A DNA stretch of 64,000 bases from Palsa-360 sp963719875. GTDB lineage: Bacteria > Acidobacteriota > Terriglobia > Acidiferrales > UBA7541. The notes beneath the pieces are model-generated. The model saw only the letters and a program-made list of their open reading frames with translations. It did no database searches and was not told the origin of the DNA. The position numbers and the translations under genes were made by a program. The stretch lies in assembly GCA_963719875.1 (NCBI GenBank), contig CAVRDJ010000004.1:1240001-1304000 (forward strand), written 5' to 3'. The first letter of the stretch is position 1. The number at the start of each line of letters is the position of its first letter. Below are positions 34,103-43,830 of the stretch, piece by piece.

Positions 34103-34276
34103 GACGGCGAATTCTTTCGACCACACACACCTTGGGACTTAACAGCGCTCGTGCCGGGCGACCAATGGTCTTATACACTTCATTTTCCTTGGCAAAGGAG
34201 AAACTCTGTCATGTAGGAGCCATTATTACGAGTGACCTCTGTGGCCAATGTGCCCCTTGCGGTGCTGGACTCCCGC

Positions 34277-35056
34277 TTACTTGAAGCGCTTCAAGCCTGA
34301 GGCTTCAAGACATGAGTAGAAAATGAACTGAGAGTTGTAGAATGTATAGCGGCGCCACAGTCGCTTCGGCTCTTGCCACAACCGAAAAAGCCATTCCAGT
34401 CCGTGCTCGCGCATCCATGCGGGTGCCTGACGAACGCGCCCAGCAAAGAAGTCAAAGGCCGCCCCAACCCCCACCGTTACTGGCACTTCTAGGCGTTCCC
34501 GGTGTTCGTACATCCAGCGCTCTTGTTTGGGACACCCTAGCCCTATCCAGAGAACGTCCGGGTGCACTCGATTGATCATTTCGACGACCTGGGTGTCTTC
34601 ATCCTTTGACAAAGAATGAAAGGGAGGGGAGTAGGTGCCTACAACTCTCAGATTTGGGAAGTGTTTCTTTAATTGCTCTGCCAGTTTTTCTGGGACACCA
34701 CACGCGCCTCCAAAAAAAAAGTGTGTGTATCCGTTTGCTTGTGTGCCACGGAAGAATTCCCAGGTTAAGTCAGGACCATAGACTCTGCGCCTCAACTCGT
34801 GACCCTTCAGGCGACCGTGCCAGACGAGGGGCATCCCGTCGGGAACAACGAGATCAGCTGAGTTGAGGGCCCTTCGAAAGGACTGGTCATGATGAGCCTC
34901 CATGATCGCGTGAACGTTCGTCACCGCTATGGAACGGCAGCCACCTCTTTCGGAAATCCAGCGTTCCATCTGGGCAATGACATCTGGGATCTGCATAGCA
35001 TTTACGCTCACGCCGAGCACGTTGAAGCAGCTTGAATTCGATTTCGTATCTCTCAT
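34277..35056 (-). CDS. WecG/TagA/CpsF-family glycosyltransferase
   Basis: 259 aa, intact. VTNVHAIMEAHHD, ADLVVPDGMPLVW, FFFGGACGVPEKLAEQL, VLWIGLGCPKQERWM and VGVGAAFDFFAG follow the family order exactly. The enzyme transfers an N-acetylhexosamine-type sugar onto the lipid-linked acceptor. The gene overlaps the upstream GT4 gene by 4 bases. A dead fragment of a paralogue lies at 26900-27262. Confidence 0.92.
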   Translation of the reverse strand: MRDTKSNSSCFNVLGVSVNAMQIPDVIAQMERWISERGGCRSIAVTNVHAIMEAHHDQSFRRALNSADLVVPDGMPLVWHGRLKGHELRRRVYGPDLTWEFFRGTQANGYTHFFFGGACGVPEKLAEQLKKHFPNLRVVGTYSPPFHSLSKDEDTQVVEMINRVHPDVLWIGLGCPKQERWMYEHRERLEVPVTVGVGAAFDFFAGRVRQAPAWMREHGLEWLFRLWQEPKRLWRRYTFYNSQFIFYSCLEASGLKRFK

Positions 35057-36246
35057 ACCTGTGCCCTCGAATGATTGGCGATTGCTTGCTCGTAGATTGC
35101 CATGAGGATTTGATAGTTACGCTTGGCGGTGAATCTAACTTCATACTCCTTTCGCCCTGCTCTTCCCAAATCGGCCATCTGTCTTGGGTGAGCCCACGCC
35201 CATTCGACCTTTCGCGCCAGATCATCGGCATCACCTGGGATAAAGTGAACTCCAGTGTGACCGTCCGCGACGATTTCCTGCATCGCCCCAAGACACGAGC
35301 ATATGACTGGGACGCCGCATGCAAACGCTTCAGCGATTGTCATGGGAAAGTTCTCGTACCATTCGCTGGGGAATACTAAGCACCACGCTCCCTTAAGAGC
35401 CGCTATTACCTCGCCGCGGGGCAGTTGCCCAAGAAAGTGAACGTCAGAAAGGCCACACTGATTTGCGTAGGTCTCGAGAAACGGGCGCCGGGCACCGCTG
35501 CCAATGATGCGTAGCGGAATATGCATGGGGAGCCGGCGCCATGCGGTCAGCAGGGTAAGTATGTGTTTCTCATGCAACATTCTCCCTATGAACAACGCAT
35601 ATTCACCACTTTGCGCCCGACATCCAGGATCGGGGCTGACAAAGTTGGGTTTGGTGGCGATCTTCTCTGCGGCTATTCCACCTTCCACAAACTTCTTACG
35701 GGAAAACTCACTCAGGGCGATGAAGGAGTTCACCCCTTGTGTCCAGGTACCTTGCCAACGATGTATTGCCAACATCAAGGCTACGACCGATGTCGCTGTG
35801 CGGGACTCGCGATAACAGCCGTGCAGCACCCCGCGCCATAAGCTTTGGTCCAGGCATTCCTCACAGACTCGACCATCCCTATAAAAGGTAGCGGCCGGGC
35901 AAAGGAGCCGATAATTATGCAGCGTCTGCACTACCGGAACGCGTGCCTCACGACACGCGGAGTAAACCGAGGGCGAGATCATGGTAAAGGTGTTGTGGAT
36001 ATGTACGATTTGCGGCCTTTCTCGGGAAAGAATTTCCGACAAATCGCGCCGTGTGTCAGCGGCCCATACAACTTTCGACGCCAATTTGAGCCGCCCGACC
36101 AGCGATTGTTCGTTGATCTCGTGGTTGCTTCTGCGATACGCGACAACCTGGTGGCCCGCGTCTTCGAGGAGTTGTCGCTCCTGCTCAAATACAACGTCCT
36201 CCCCTCCTGGCTGTTGGTACGTGTTATGGACGAGCAGAACTTTCAT
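35053..36246 (-). CDS. Family 4 glycosyltransferase
   Basis: 397 aa GT-B fold. VLLVHNTYQQPGGEDVVFEQE forms the N-terminal acceptor domain start. FIGRMLHEKHILTLLTAW and PSEWYENFPMTIAEAFACGVPVI (the E-x7-E donor motif) lie in the C-terminal donor domain. The C-rich CPAATFYRDGRVCEECLDQ insert is common in this subgroup. Translationally coupled to the WecG-type gene. Confidence 0.9.
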   Translation of the reverse strand: MKVLLVHNTYQQPGGEDVVFEQERQLLEDAGHQVVAYRRSNHEINEQSLVGRLKLASKVVWAADTRRDLSEILSRERPQIVHIHNTFTMISPSVYSACREARVPVVQTLHNYRLLCPAATFYRDGRVCEECLDQSLWRGVLHGCYRESRTATSVVALMLAIHRWQGTWTQGVNSFIALSEFSRKKFVEGGIAAEKIATKPNFVSPDPGCRAQSGEYALFIGRMLHEKHILTLLTAWRRLPMHIPLRIIGSGARRPFLETYANQCGLSDVHFLGQLPRGEVIAALKGAWCLVFPSEWYENFPMTIAEAFACGVPVICSCLGAMQEIVADGHTGVHFIPGDADDLARKVEWAWAHPRQMADLGRAGRKEYEVRFTAKRNYQILMAIYEQAIANHSRAQV

Positions 36247-36287
36247 CTTGGTAGTCTTTAGCGACCGCTGATGATTGTAGGGATTCT

Positions 36288-37022
36288 TCAGGCAGATATT
36301 TCAGGAACGTCGCAATTCGACGAATAAAGGACGCCCTCGCGCCGACAAACATAATCAAGCATCTCTGCCAGGCCGGCCCAGAGGTTACCTTGTTCGATTT
36401 CCCAGGAATGTCCATACAGATGCCAGACACCCCCTTTTCTCATGACATGATCGAAAAGGATCTTACCCACCGAGACCCAGCTGTCTTGGTGAATAAATCG
36501 TGTAACATAATCCAGCATTCCCCTGAAATTCCAATTCCTGACCAAGTTCTTCGCTGATAGCTTTCTTATGTTGGAATGAACTAGAAGGCTAGTGGGCATT
36601 CGAAAGGGATTGAAATCTAACCTTTGGGTTAGCATACGGGTTGTTCGAGCACCCTGATAGCCAGCATCCTTTACATGCCGAATGACCTTGGCGTTATACC
36701 GACCCTTCGGGTAGCAAAACATTCGCACAGGTTCACTTAAGATGTCTTCCAACTCGCGCTTGCAGATCCGGACCTCCCGGACTATCTCATCCGAGTTCAA
36801 CTCTGTTAGGACGGTGTGAGAGACTCCATGGGCTCCAATTTCAAATCCTCCAGACGTTAACGACCTCAGCTCCCCGCATTTAAGAGTTTGTCCTCCATGG
36901 TAGCCGTTGATAGGGACATAGAAAGTCCCCTTGAGACCTCTAGAATGTAAAAGCTCTGCGACTCTAAGATCGTTTGGGTCTCCGTCGTCCCAGCTCGTCG
37001 TGACAATTCTTGGGTACGTCAT
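36288..37022 (-). CDS. Polysaccharide deacetylase (NodB-like)
   Basis: 244 aa. TTSWDDGDPNDLRVAELL is motif 1 (catalytic and metal Asp), IGAHGVSHTVL is motif 2 (H...H zinc ligands), and FCYPKGRYN is motif 3. GVWHLYGHSWEIE provides the late His. No signal peptide is evident, so it acts in the cytoplasm or by another route. It would remove N- or O-acetyl groups from the saccharide. Confidence 0.88.
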   Translation of the reverse strand: MTYPRIVTTSWDDGDPNDLRVAELLHSRGLKGTFYVPINGYHGGQTLKCGELRSLTSGGFEIGAHGVSHTVLTELNSDEIVREVRICKRELEDILSEPVRMFCYPKGRYNAKVIRHVKDAGYQGARTTRMLTQRLDFNPFRMPTSLLVHSNIRKLSAKNLVRNWNFRGMLDYVTRFIHQDSWVSVGKILFDHVMRKGGVWHLYGHSWEIEQGNLWAGLAEMLDYVCRREGVLYSSNCDVPEISA

Positions 37023-37131
37023 AATTTAAGGATCCATTCTGCAGTTGCTTCACTGCGTCTTGAGCATGACTACGGGCAGGAAGTACCACACGCCAGCAGA
37101 ATCGCGTCAGAAAGCGAGGCACAAGCCATTG

Positions 37132-38298
37132 TCACGGGAGCCGAGTAGCAACTGTTCTATGTCCATTGAGGTAGCTCCGCCGCGAGAAGGCGCGGTAATG
37201 AACATACAGTGTTTGGGCCGCTAGATTGTGACCGGATGCGGTCCAGTGCTGGTCTAATGGAAAGTACAAGCTCTTACGCTCTTTAGCGGAAAGCTTCTGA
37301 AACGTTTCAAGAAAGCTGATGCAGGGATAGCCTTCCGCCGCACATTCCTGCTCAAACCAATCATTTACTTCATAATGTCCATCAAGCACCGCGCTGTAAG
37401 GGGGAATGTGGCAAAAAACGAAATCAATGTTCTTTGCCTTCAGGTCAACAGCTATCCTTTTGATGATCAACGCCTCGATCATAAGCTCGTAATCCAGTTT
37501 CTCCCTACCTCTCTCCTTACTGCGCCAGAAATCTCGGTTGAGGATCTTCCTCCTCAACCTAACCCATAGATACGATCTACTAAGAATACGATCAACAATT
37601 CCCCACCAGGCTTTAGACCAAAAAAGATACCAGTCCCCAAGACCTTTACTTCCATAGTTGCGAAGCAAAGAAACAGTTTGGGGGCCGTCCTTCGAGAGCT
37701 GCCACTGCAGGTTTCCATCCTTTGATAGGTAAAAGCGAGGATAAATTGGATTAGACGATATGTTTTCATGAAGATCATTGTCCAGGTAGAAGAGAAAAAC
37801 AACCAGGCTAGGCTTATGTCCTTCGTCAAGGTAGCCCTCCAACGCAAGCATCTCCTGACCTGACGACCAGCCTGGCGCTGCAACGGGTAGAATCGGAGAA
37901 GTGAGGTGGGCCAATTCGGCGAATCTGGCGGCGACCGTTTCTTGGGCCTCAACCCCCGTGCCCCAAACAAATGAATCGCCGACAAAGAGAACGGACGGCT
38001 CGCCATCCGAAGTTTGTGCAAGCTTACGGTACCCACGTCCATCGGTCGCGATCGCAAATCTCAGTTCAGGGTTTTGGTATTGCAGTGTGGCGTTTTGCTC
38101 CATGCGGAAGCCCACTTTGGAGTCATATTGGGGCATCAACATCGTCTCTGAGACCCGTTCCATTTGATAAATCCTCGCGAGATCTTCTTGAGCAGGAAAG
38201 ACTCTTAGGAACAATTCAGCTAGGCTAAGGCCAAAGAAAATGCCCACTCCAATGAGGACTAGCCTTTGCCAGGATTTGCGCTCCTTCGAGATAGTCAT
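37132..38298 (-). CDS. SGNH/GDSL-type hydrolase, membrane-anchored (1)
   Basis: 388 aa. An N-terminal membrane segment (LVLIGVGIFFGLSLAELFLRVF) precedes an SGNH domain: VLFVGDSFVWGTGVE (Ser of block I), FLFYLDNDL (Asn of block III) and LDQHWTASGHNLAAQ (Asp-x-x-His of block V). All catalytic positions are present. Such proteins add or remove acetyl groups from exported polysaccharide. A similar gene lies just upstream at 38353-39462. Confidence 0.82.
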   Translation of the reverse strand: MTISKERKSWQRLVLIGVGIFFGLSLAELFLRVFPAQEDLARIYQMERVSETMLMPQYDSKVGFRMEQNATLQYQNPELRFAIATDGRGYRKLAQTSDGEPSVLFVGDSFVWGTGVEAQETVAARFAELAHLTSPILPVAAPGWSSGQEMLALEGYLDEGHKPSLVVFLFYLDNDLHENISSNPIYPRFYLSKDGNLQWQLSKDGPQTVSLLRNYGSKGLGDWYLFWSKAWWGIVDRILSRSYLWVRLRRKILNRDFWRSKERGREKLDYELMIEALIIKRIAVDLKAKNIDFVFCHIPPYSAVLDGHYEVNDWFEQECAAEGYPCISFLETFQKLSAKERKSLYFPLDQHWTASGHNLAAQTLYVHYRAFSRRSYLNGHRTVATRLP

Positions 38299-38352
38299 GC
38301 TTCTTTTGATAACGGACCGTTAACGGTTCCTATCATCCCCCTGCGTTGAACT

Positions 38353-39462
38353 CTATTCAATGCGTTCAAATACTTCAGCCAAGGCATCTGCTGCTCTGGT
38401 ATGCCCCAATTTATTGAAATGGGTGTCATCATCGAGATAGTAGTGATCATCTCCGTTGAACCAATCAAGTAAGTCGATGCTCGGAATTCCATTTTGGTCC
38501 GCGAAAGCCTTTAGGATTTGTTGAGGCCTGGCTCTGTCATAATCGGCAGGGTTCCATCCGTGAAGGCGCAAGCTCTTGTCGAAGATGTCCTGCCTTACTT
38601 GAATCTCCTGCGGTATGACTAACAAGATCAGCCTTGCGTGTTGTTTCTTGACATCCGCTTCAAGGTCTTGCAGTGCCTTGAACGTAAGATCCCATGCAAA
38701 TTTGACCTGCGGCGATTCGTCCTTCTTTGCGTAGGCGAGAAAGGTGTCCGAATAGGATCGTATTCCCCATCGGTATAATAGCGGAGAGCGCAGTCGAGTG
38801 GCGGCGAAGCTCCACAATTGACTGTGAAACGCGAGAGTACGAATTATTCTCTGTCGCGTCGTGTAAAGACTCGTTGCCAGTCCATTGCTGACCGGGCGTT
38901 CCTGAAAATGGAGATTATCGGAAAAGTCGTTACCGACATAAAATCCTAACACGACATACTTGTGACTGAGCGGGGCTCCCTTGACTTCATAGGCATAGAC
39001 CTCATCGAAGGTGCTACCCCCGGCAAGAGCGAGATTGAGGGCTTGCCAATCTTTTCCCGTCAGCGTCTTGATCTGTGTCTCAAATTGCTTAACGAAAGTA
39101 GACTCCAGGTCGACTCCTACGCCTTCCGTGAGGGAATCGCCCAAAAATAAAACCCTCCGCGGATGGCTAATACTCGGATCGAATTCAACGTCGCGAATAC
39201 CGTAGGAATTCGTGGAAAAAACATACGTACCGATCCGGTCATGTACAATCTGGTGGAAATTCGGTCGCAGAAGATAGTAGCGCGTCCCAGGAACGGGAGA
39301 GTAGCCGCCTCTTTCGCCCCGCACAGGTTGCGGGTAGAACAACCGCAGGGCTAGCTCCGCGAACAGTAGAGAAAAAATAAGCGAGCCGGCCAAACTTGCC
39401 AGTTTCATCCAAACACTGGCCGCTCGGCCCAAATTCGTCCCAGACGTGCGATCTTTTCCCAA
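38353..39462 (-). CDS. SGNH/GDSL-type hydrolase, membrane-anchored (2)
   Basis: 369 aa. A membrane anchor (LASLAGSLIFSLLFAELALRLFYP) is followed by VLFLGDSLTEGVGVD, GFYVGNDFSD and LDDDTHFNKLGHTRAA, the three SGNH catalytic blocks. It shares layout with the neighbouring SGNH gene but is well diverged, so the pair is an old duplication or two separate specificities. Confidence 0.82.
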   Translation of the reverse strand: MGKDRTSGTNLGRAASVWMKLASLAGSLIFSLLFAELALRLFYPQPVRGERGGYSPVPGTRYYLLRPNFHQIVHDRIGTYVFSTNSYGIRDVEFDPSISHPRRVLFLGDSLTEGVGVDLESTFVKQFETQIKTLTGKDWQALNLALAGGSTFDEVYAYEVKGAPLSHKYVVLGFYVGNDFSDNLHFQERPVSNGLATSLYTTRQRIIRTLAFHSQLWSFAATRLRSPLLYRWGIRSYSDTFLAYAKKDESPQVKFAWDLTFKALQDLEADVKKQHARLILLVIPQEIQVRQDIFDKSLRLHGWNPADYDRARPQQILKAFADQNGIPSIDLLDWFNGDDHYYLDDDTHFNKLGHTRAADALAEVFERIE

Positions 39463-39480
39463 GGGATTGGTTTTACGGAC

Positions 39481-40941
39481 TTAGAATTGCGCCTGCCATT
39501 TAACCCTTACTTCCGGTGGTACCGAGGGAAAACGAGCGGCGGCCTGTGTCGCAGCTGCGAAGTCCCGCGCGAAACTTATCCTGATCACGAGGAGGATCCA
39601 AAGAAAGGTCGTTATATTCGAAATATTGAACACTGACGCCAAGAGCATATTGCACTGAATGAATATGAGGAATGCAAAGGCAAACGCGTAATCTGGATCG
39701 TATGTGGCCTTGTACAAGTGCGCGCAGCGCCAAATGGCCAAGATTTGGATCAGTACAAAAATGGCTGCACCCACCATTCCCACTCCCAAGACAATATCTA
39801 GAAAACCAGAATGGGCGTCCGACACCACCCAACCTTGCTTGACTGAGATAGCCTGAATTCGAAACTTCGTCCAGAAACTTCCGTACCCATAACCGATCAT
39901 TGGACGTGCGGCCACATAGCCGATCAGGGTATCCCAGATCGATGTTCGACCGGTCAACGTGGAGGCTTCTGTTGTCCTACCGAAAAGAACCACGTACCGC
40001 CACATGCTCGCCGCTCGACCGCCCCAAACAATGGAACTGCCAACCGCAAGAACCAGGAAGCCGCAGATGGCGTATACAACGGTGCGTTTTCCTGAAACGA
40101 GATATCGATAAGCAAGGAAGGCGGCCAAAAGTCCAAAGTTTGCCTCTCGAGATCGAGTAAGTACCATCAGCGGAACGGCGAACAAGAGGATCGCTACCAA
40201 ACGACTGTGACTAATGGATTTCGATCTGGACAGCGCGAGGGCTGCGAGGATCATGGTTGCAATTTGCCAGGCAGTGAAGTTGTATAAGTCAGTGCCCTGG
40301 AAGCTATACGTTGCGGCCAGAGGGTGGAAGGTCCCCAATGAGATTTCCGCAGCAACTCCAACACCAACGACCACGAGACCACTGATTAATGCAAACCAAA
40401 CTATTTCATGAAGAGAATATCGTTTGTTGTAAGCCATCGCAGCGAGGACAAAGATTGCCAATAGGCACAATTTCTTCAGCGTTAGGACGGCATCATCGGA
40501 CCGCAAGGCACTGAGAAATGCGATACCTGCAAATCCCAGCAGCAAGAATCGCCATTTGCGTTCCAGCCGGAAGCGCTTGTCGCGGGTACTGTAGAGCACC
40601 ACCAAAGTCAAGAACGCCAGGAATAGGAACGCAAACTCCCGAGGACTGTACTCCACCCGACCGGGATCGGCACCGGGCAGGCTGCTTAGCTCAGCAATCC
40701 CGGTCCGAACTGTATACATGAGATCGTTGCTCGCCACAAAAAAGATTGCAGTCAAAGTCAGAAAGGATTTCCATGGCAAGGATTGCGACGCAAGGGCTTC
40801 TGTCTTCGGCGAAAGTTGACACGTTACGAGTACCGCCCCGACTGCCAGCCCTAAGAAAACAAATCCAATGACAGGCACAGAAAATGCCAAAAAGCTGATG
40901 CCCGAAAGAATAAGAACCACGATTAGGCTTCTGGTCGGCAT
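39481..40941 (-). CDS. O-antigen ligase/Wzy-type polymerase
   Basis: 486 aa integral membrane protein with about 12 hydrophobic segments, from IVVLILSGISFLAFSVPVIG to the C-terminal FIQCNMLLASVF. The large periplasmic loop contains TGRTSIWDTLIGYVAARPMIGYGYGSFW, the Wzy_C/WaaL loop with its R..IW and H (DAHSGFLDIVLGVG). It would polymerise or ligate repeat units at the outer face of the inner membrane. Confidence 0.88.
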   Translation of the reverse strand: MPTRSLIVVLILSGISFLAFSVPVIGFVFLGLAVGAVLVTCQLSPKTEALASQSLPWKSFLTLTAIFFVASNDLMYTVRTGIAELSSLPGADPGRVEYSPREFAFLFLAFLTLVVLYSTRDKRFRLERKWRFLLLGFAGIAFLSALRSDDAVLTLKKLCLLAIFVLAAMAYNKRYSLHEIVWFALISGLVVVGVGVAAEISLGTFHPLAATYSFQGTDLYNFTAWQIATMILAALALSRSKSISHSRLVAILLFAVPLMVLTRSREANFGLLAAFLAYRYLVSGKRTVVYAICGFLVLAVGSSIVWGGRAASMWRYVVLFGRTTEASTLTGRTSIWDTLIGYVAARPMIGYGYGSFWTKFRIQAISVKQGWVVSDAHSGFLDIVLGVGMVGAAIFVLIQILAIWRCAHLYKATYDPDYAFAFAFLIFIQCNMLLASVFNISNITTFLWILLVIRISFARDFAAATQAAARFPSVPPEVRVKWQAQF

Positions 40942-41001
40942 TTATGAAGTTGCCGTCATGAGCGATTCTGGCGCTACAGTGATAGCGATTAATTTCCTTA
41001 C

Positions 41002-42336
41002 CTAACCGACCTGCTTAAATTGTGTCTCGGAGGAGCAGCTATTCAATGCACCGCCGGCATCTTGAGAGGCCGCAAAAACTTCCTCGTAGAGTCGCGCGAT
41101 CCATTCACCCTTCTTGTTCCAGGCGAAGCAATTATCCACGCGTTGGCGTCCACCTTGGCTCAGACGGCCCCGACGGAGTGCATCGAGCGCAAGACTCTCC
41201 ATAGCCTCTACCATGTCTGATACGACTTGGTCAGGAGAGACGGCAGGCACCTTGATCCCAGTGTCGTTTGTCACCTGAAGGGCGGGTCCCCCTAAATCCA
41301 GGCAAATCACGGGACGCCTCGACGCCATCGCCTCTAGGCAAACCCAGCCACCTGAGTCGTGCAAGCTAGGATGTAGGAGTACATCCGAACGCGCAAGCCT
41401 TTCCAGTGCCTCGGATCGCGGCAAAGTGCCCCAGAAAGTCACGCTGTTGGCAACACCAAGTTCCTTAGTCAAGTCCTCGAGGCGCTTTTTCTCTGGCCCA
41501 TCTCCGATAATCCAGTACTGTGTCTCCGGGAACCGTGATTGAAAACGAGCAAAGGCACGCAACCCAAGCTCGAAGCCCTTCCAGTGGAGCAAACGGCCCA
41601 TGCTCAAGAAACGGAAGGTACCAAACTGCCGTGTGGGAGTCATCCCTAGATGCTCGATTTCTTCGGTCGACAGACCAGCTTCAGAAAAGACGGCAACTCT
41701 TCGACATCCAATGTGGCGGACCCGGTTTTCGGTGTCGTGAGTTGTGACGAGAGTGAAGGCAGCCCGCCTTGCTGTTAGTCGCACAAAAGGGTCTAGCTGC
41801 CCCAAATTACGAGCTAGTTCACGCAGGACCTCGTAGAGTTTTCCCCGAGGACTGAACGATCGCCAGAACGCCCGTGGCGCTGACTCTCCCCCACCTACTG
41901 GGCCCCAAACGAAAGGCACCGGAAGCAGTGCCAGAAAGCTCGGCATCCAATAATTCACTAAGGTCACATGATGAACTAACTCGAATCCGATCTCCCGATG
42001 CAACTTCTTCGCGATGAAATACGCTCGGAGCTGCCAGAGATAATAGTAGAGGCGTACTCCACGCTCGCCTTTTTTCCAGAAACGTGCCCAGCGCGGAAGG
42101 TCGAGGTAAATCCAATGCACGTTGGGCAAAGAGGCTCTTTCAAGGGAATTCTCGATCGCGCCCCGGTTGTTCGCCCGTGTCATCACCCAGACTTCATGAA
42201 ATCGCGCGATCTGGCGAACCCAGTTCCAGCCCACCCCCGGGTCTGAGCCCATGCCCGGTTCGCAGGCGTAAGCCGAGATCAGGACCCGCAGAGCCTTTCC
42301 TTCTGTTTCGAGTTGAGCCACTTTGATAAATCCCAC
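41002..42336 (-). CDS. Family 4 glycosyltransferase
   Basis: 444 aa. LRVLISAYACEPGMGSDPGVGWNW is the start of a GT4 subgroup that opens with a Gly-rich loop. The donor domain has FLSMGRLLHWKGFELGLRAF and HPSLHDSGGWVCLEAMASRRPVI (E in the EAMA motif). Soluble; acts at the cytoplasmic membrane face. The C-terminus has a loose Ser/Gln tail. Confidence 0.9.
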   Translation of the reverse strand: MGFIKVAQLETEGKALRVLISAYACEPGMGSDPGVGWNWVRQIARFHEVWVMTRANNRGAIENSLERASLPNVHWIYLDLPRWARFWKKGERGVRLYYYLWQLRAYFIAKKLHREIGFELVHHVTLVNYWMPSFLALLPVPFVWGPVGGGESAPRAFWRSFSPRGKLYEVLRELARNLGQLDPFVRLTARRAAFTLVTTHDTENRVRHIGCRRVAVFSEAGLSTEEIEHLGMTPTRQFGTFRFLSMGRLLHWKGFELGLRAFARFQSRFPETQYWIIGDGPEKKRLEDLTKELGVANSVTFWGTLPRSEALERLARSDVLLHPSLHDSGGWVCLEAMASRRPVICLDLGGPALQVTNDTGIKVPAVSPDQVVSDMVEAMESLALDALRRGRLSQGGRQRVDNCFAWNKKGEWIARLYEEVFAASQDAGGALNSCSSETQFKQVG

Positions 42337-42420
42337 CAGTCTCGCGAAAACAATTCCAGCCTACCCGAGCTCTGAGCCGTCAACGGTTTCTCAGTTCTAT
42401 GCCGAAACCAATCCTTTCAA

Positions 42421-43830
42421 TTAATGGTCAACTACTCCGGCATCGGGCCGAGGTTCTTCATAGAACTGATGTTGTCCACCAAACGAACTGGAAGTGGCCT
42501 GTACCTCTCGATGGAATAAGTAGACAGCCACAAGAAGCGTGACCAGGCCCGAGAGGATAAAGGATACGACGATTCCCCGCAGTCCGAAAGCCCACGTTGC
42601 CAGAGTTCCGAAAACCAACGAAGTGGCGCTAGAAGCGCAATAAGCAACAAAAACCATGGATGGATTCTGGATCGCACGGAGACCTATGATTGCCCCGTAA
42701 CTACCCAACGTCAGGACAATGCCGACGCTCACCCATGGGAGCAAATAGACAAACTCCAGAAATTTTCCCCGGTACAGCATTCGGAAAACTGGATATTTGA
42801 CAAACATGAGAATCGCCGTGTATATCAACCCCCCGGCAAGATAGAACAGGGTCACCGCAGCGACCGGTGCTTTCGTAGAGCCCCGCCCTCCTCTGGCAAA
42901 AACCCCAGAAACGTGAGGTTGAACGAGTATCGAAAACGAATTTATCGCTTGAGAAAAAGGCAACACGAGGTTTAGGAGAGCCTTCAAAGCACCCACATCG
43001 GCGATACCCAAGAAAGCTCCAGTGAGGGAATAGGAGATATTGCCAGGTATCCATTTCAGGGCAGCGGTTCCTAAAGCCCAGCGTCCGTAGTTCCAATGTT
43101 CGATCCAAACGCGGCCCGGACTAGCATCGCCCGTCAACCTTAAGAGCGGCTTCAATCTCAACAGCATGAAAACGGCAGCGATTAGGGCCGATGCAGCTAG
43201 TACCAAGAATGCCGTGCGCGGCGAAAGGAGCCCGCGCTTGTAAACGGCTGACGTCGCGCTGATAACCAGGATCGAGTATAGGAGTGCGCCAATGGCGGCG
43301 CGGCCAGGCCTTTGCTCCAGATAATACGCGTAGCGAGCAACCCACAAAATCAGGACACAAGGGGTCGACAGGCTGAGGCCCGCAAGCGTGCTGCTGAATA
43401 TGGGGGCGAAGGCAAAGTGATTGGCCACGAGAGTCGACAGGACTAGCAGGATCAAGAAAGTCAGGCCCACCGCTCCCTGAATGCACAATACCGATCCCAG
43501 ATATTCCCGTTTGCAATGTCGAAAGGAAGACGGTCCAAACACCATCATCGGTTCGTTGATCAGAGAATCGTTTATTGCAGCGAGCAGCAAGAAAATGGAG
43601 AACGCTAGTGCGAAGGCACCGTACTGCGCGGCAGAAAGCCAGCGTGCCAGCAGAATCATCAGAAGGAAGTTCGAGCCGGACATGAGTCCTTGATCGATCA
43701 CCGCCAGGGAGGCCTTTCTTCCCCAAGTGATCCAGCGCGAAGTTTGCCAAGATTGACTGAGCCAAGTGGTTCGCCACTTGGATGGCTTGACGCAGGGCTC
43801 AGAACCCGCAGACGAGGCAGGTGTGCTCAT
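42421..43830 (-). CDS. Wzx-type polysaccharide flippase
   Basis: 469 aa with 12 or so hydrophobic helices, beginning after a soluble N-terminal stretch with GRKASLAVIDQGLMSGSNFLLMILLARWL, the usual opening of MATE/RfbX-like flippases. It moves undecaprenyl-linked repeat units across the inner membrane for Wzy polymerisation. The start overlaps the upstream GT4 gene by ATGA. Confidence 0.88.
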   Translation of the reverse strand: MSTPASSAGSEPCVKPSKWRTTWLSQSWQTSRWITWGRKASLAVIDQGLMSGSNFLLMILLARWLSAAQYGAFALAFSIFLLLAAINDSLINEPMMVFGPSSFRHCKREYLGSVLCIQGAVGLTFLILLVLSTLVANHFAFAPIFSSTLAGLSLSTPCVLILWVARYAYYLEQRPGRAAIGALLYSILVISATSAVYKRGLLSPRTAFLVLAASALIAAVFMLLRLKPLLRLTGDASPGRVWIEHWNYGRWALGTAALKWIPGNISYSLTGAFLGIADVGALKALLNLVLPFSQAINSFSILVQPHVSGVFARGGRGSTKAPVAAVTLFYLAGGLIYTAILMFVKYPVFRMLYRGKFLEFVYLLPWVSVGIVLTLGSYGAIIGLRAIQNPSMVFVAYCASSATSLVFGTLATWAFGLRGIVVSFILSGLVTLLVAVYLFHREVQATSSSFGGQHQFYEEPRPDAGVVDH

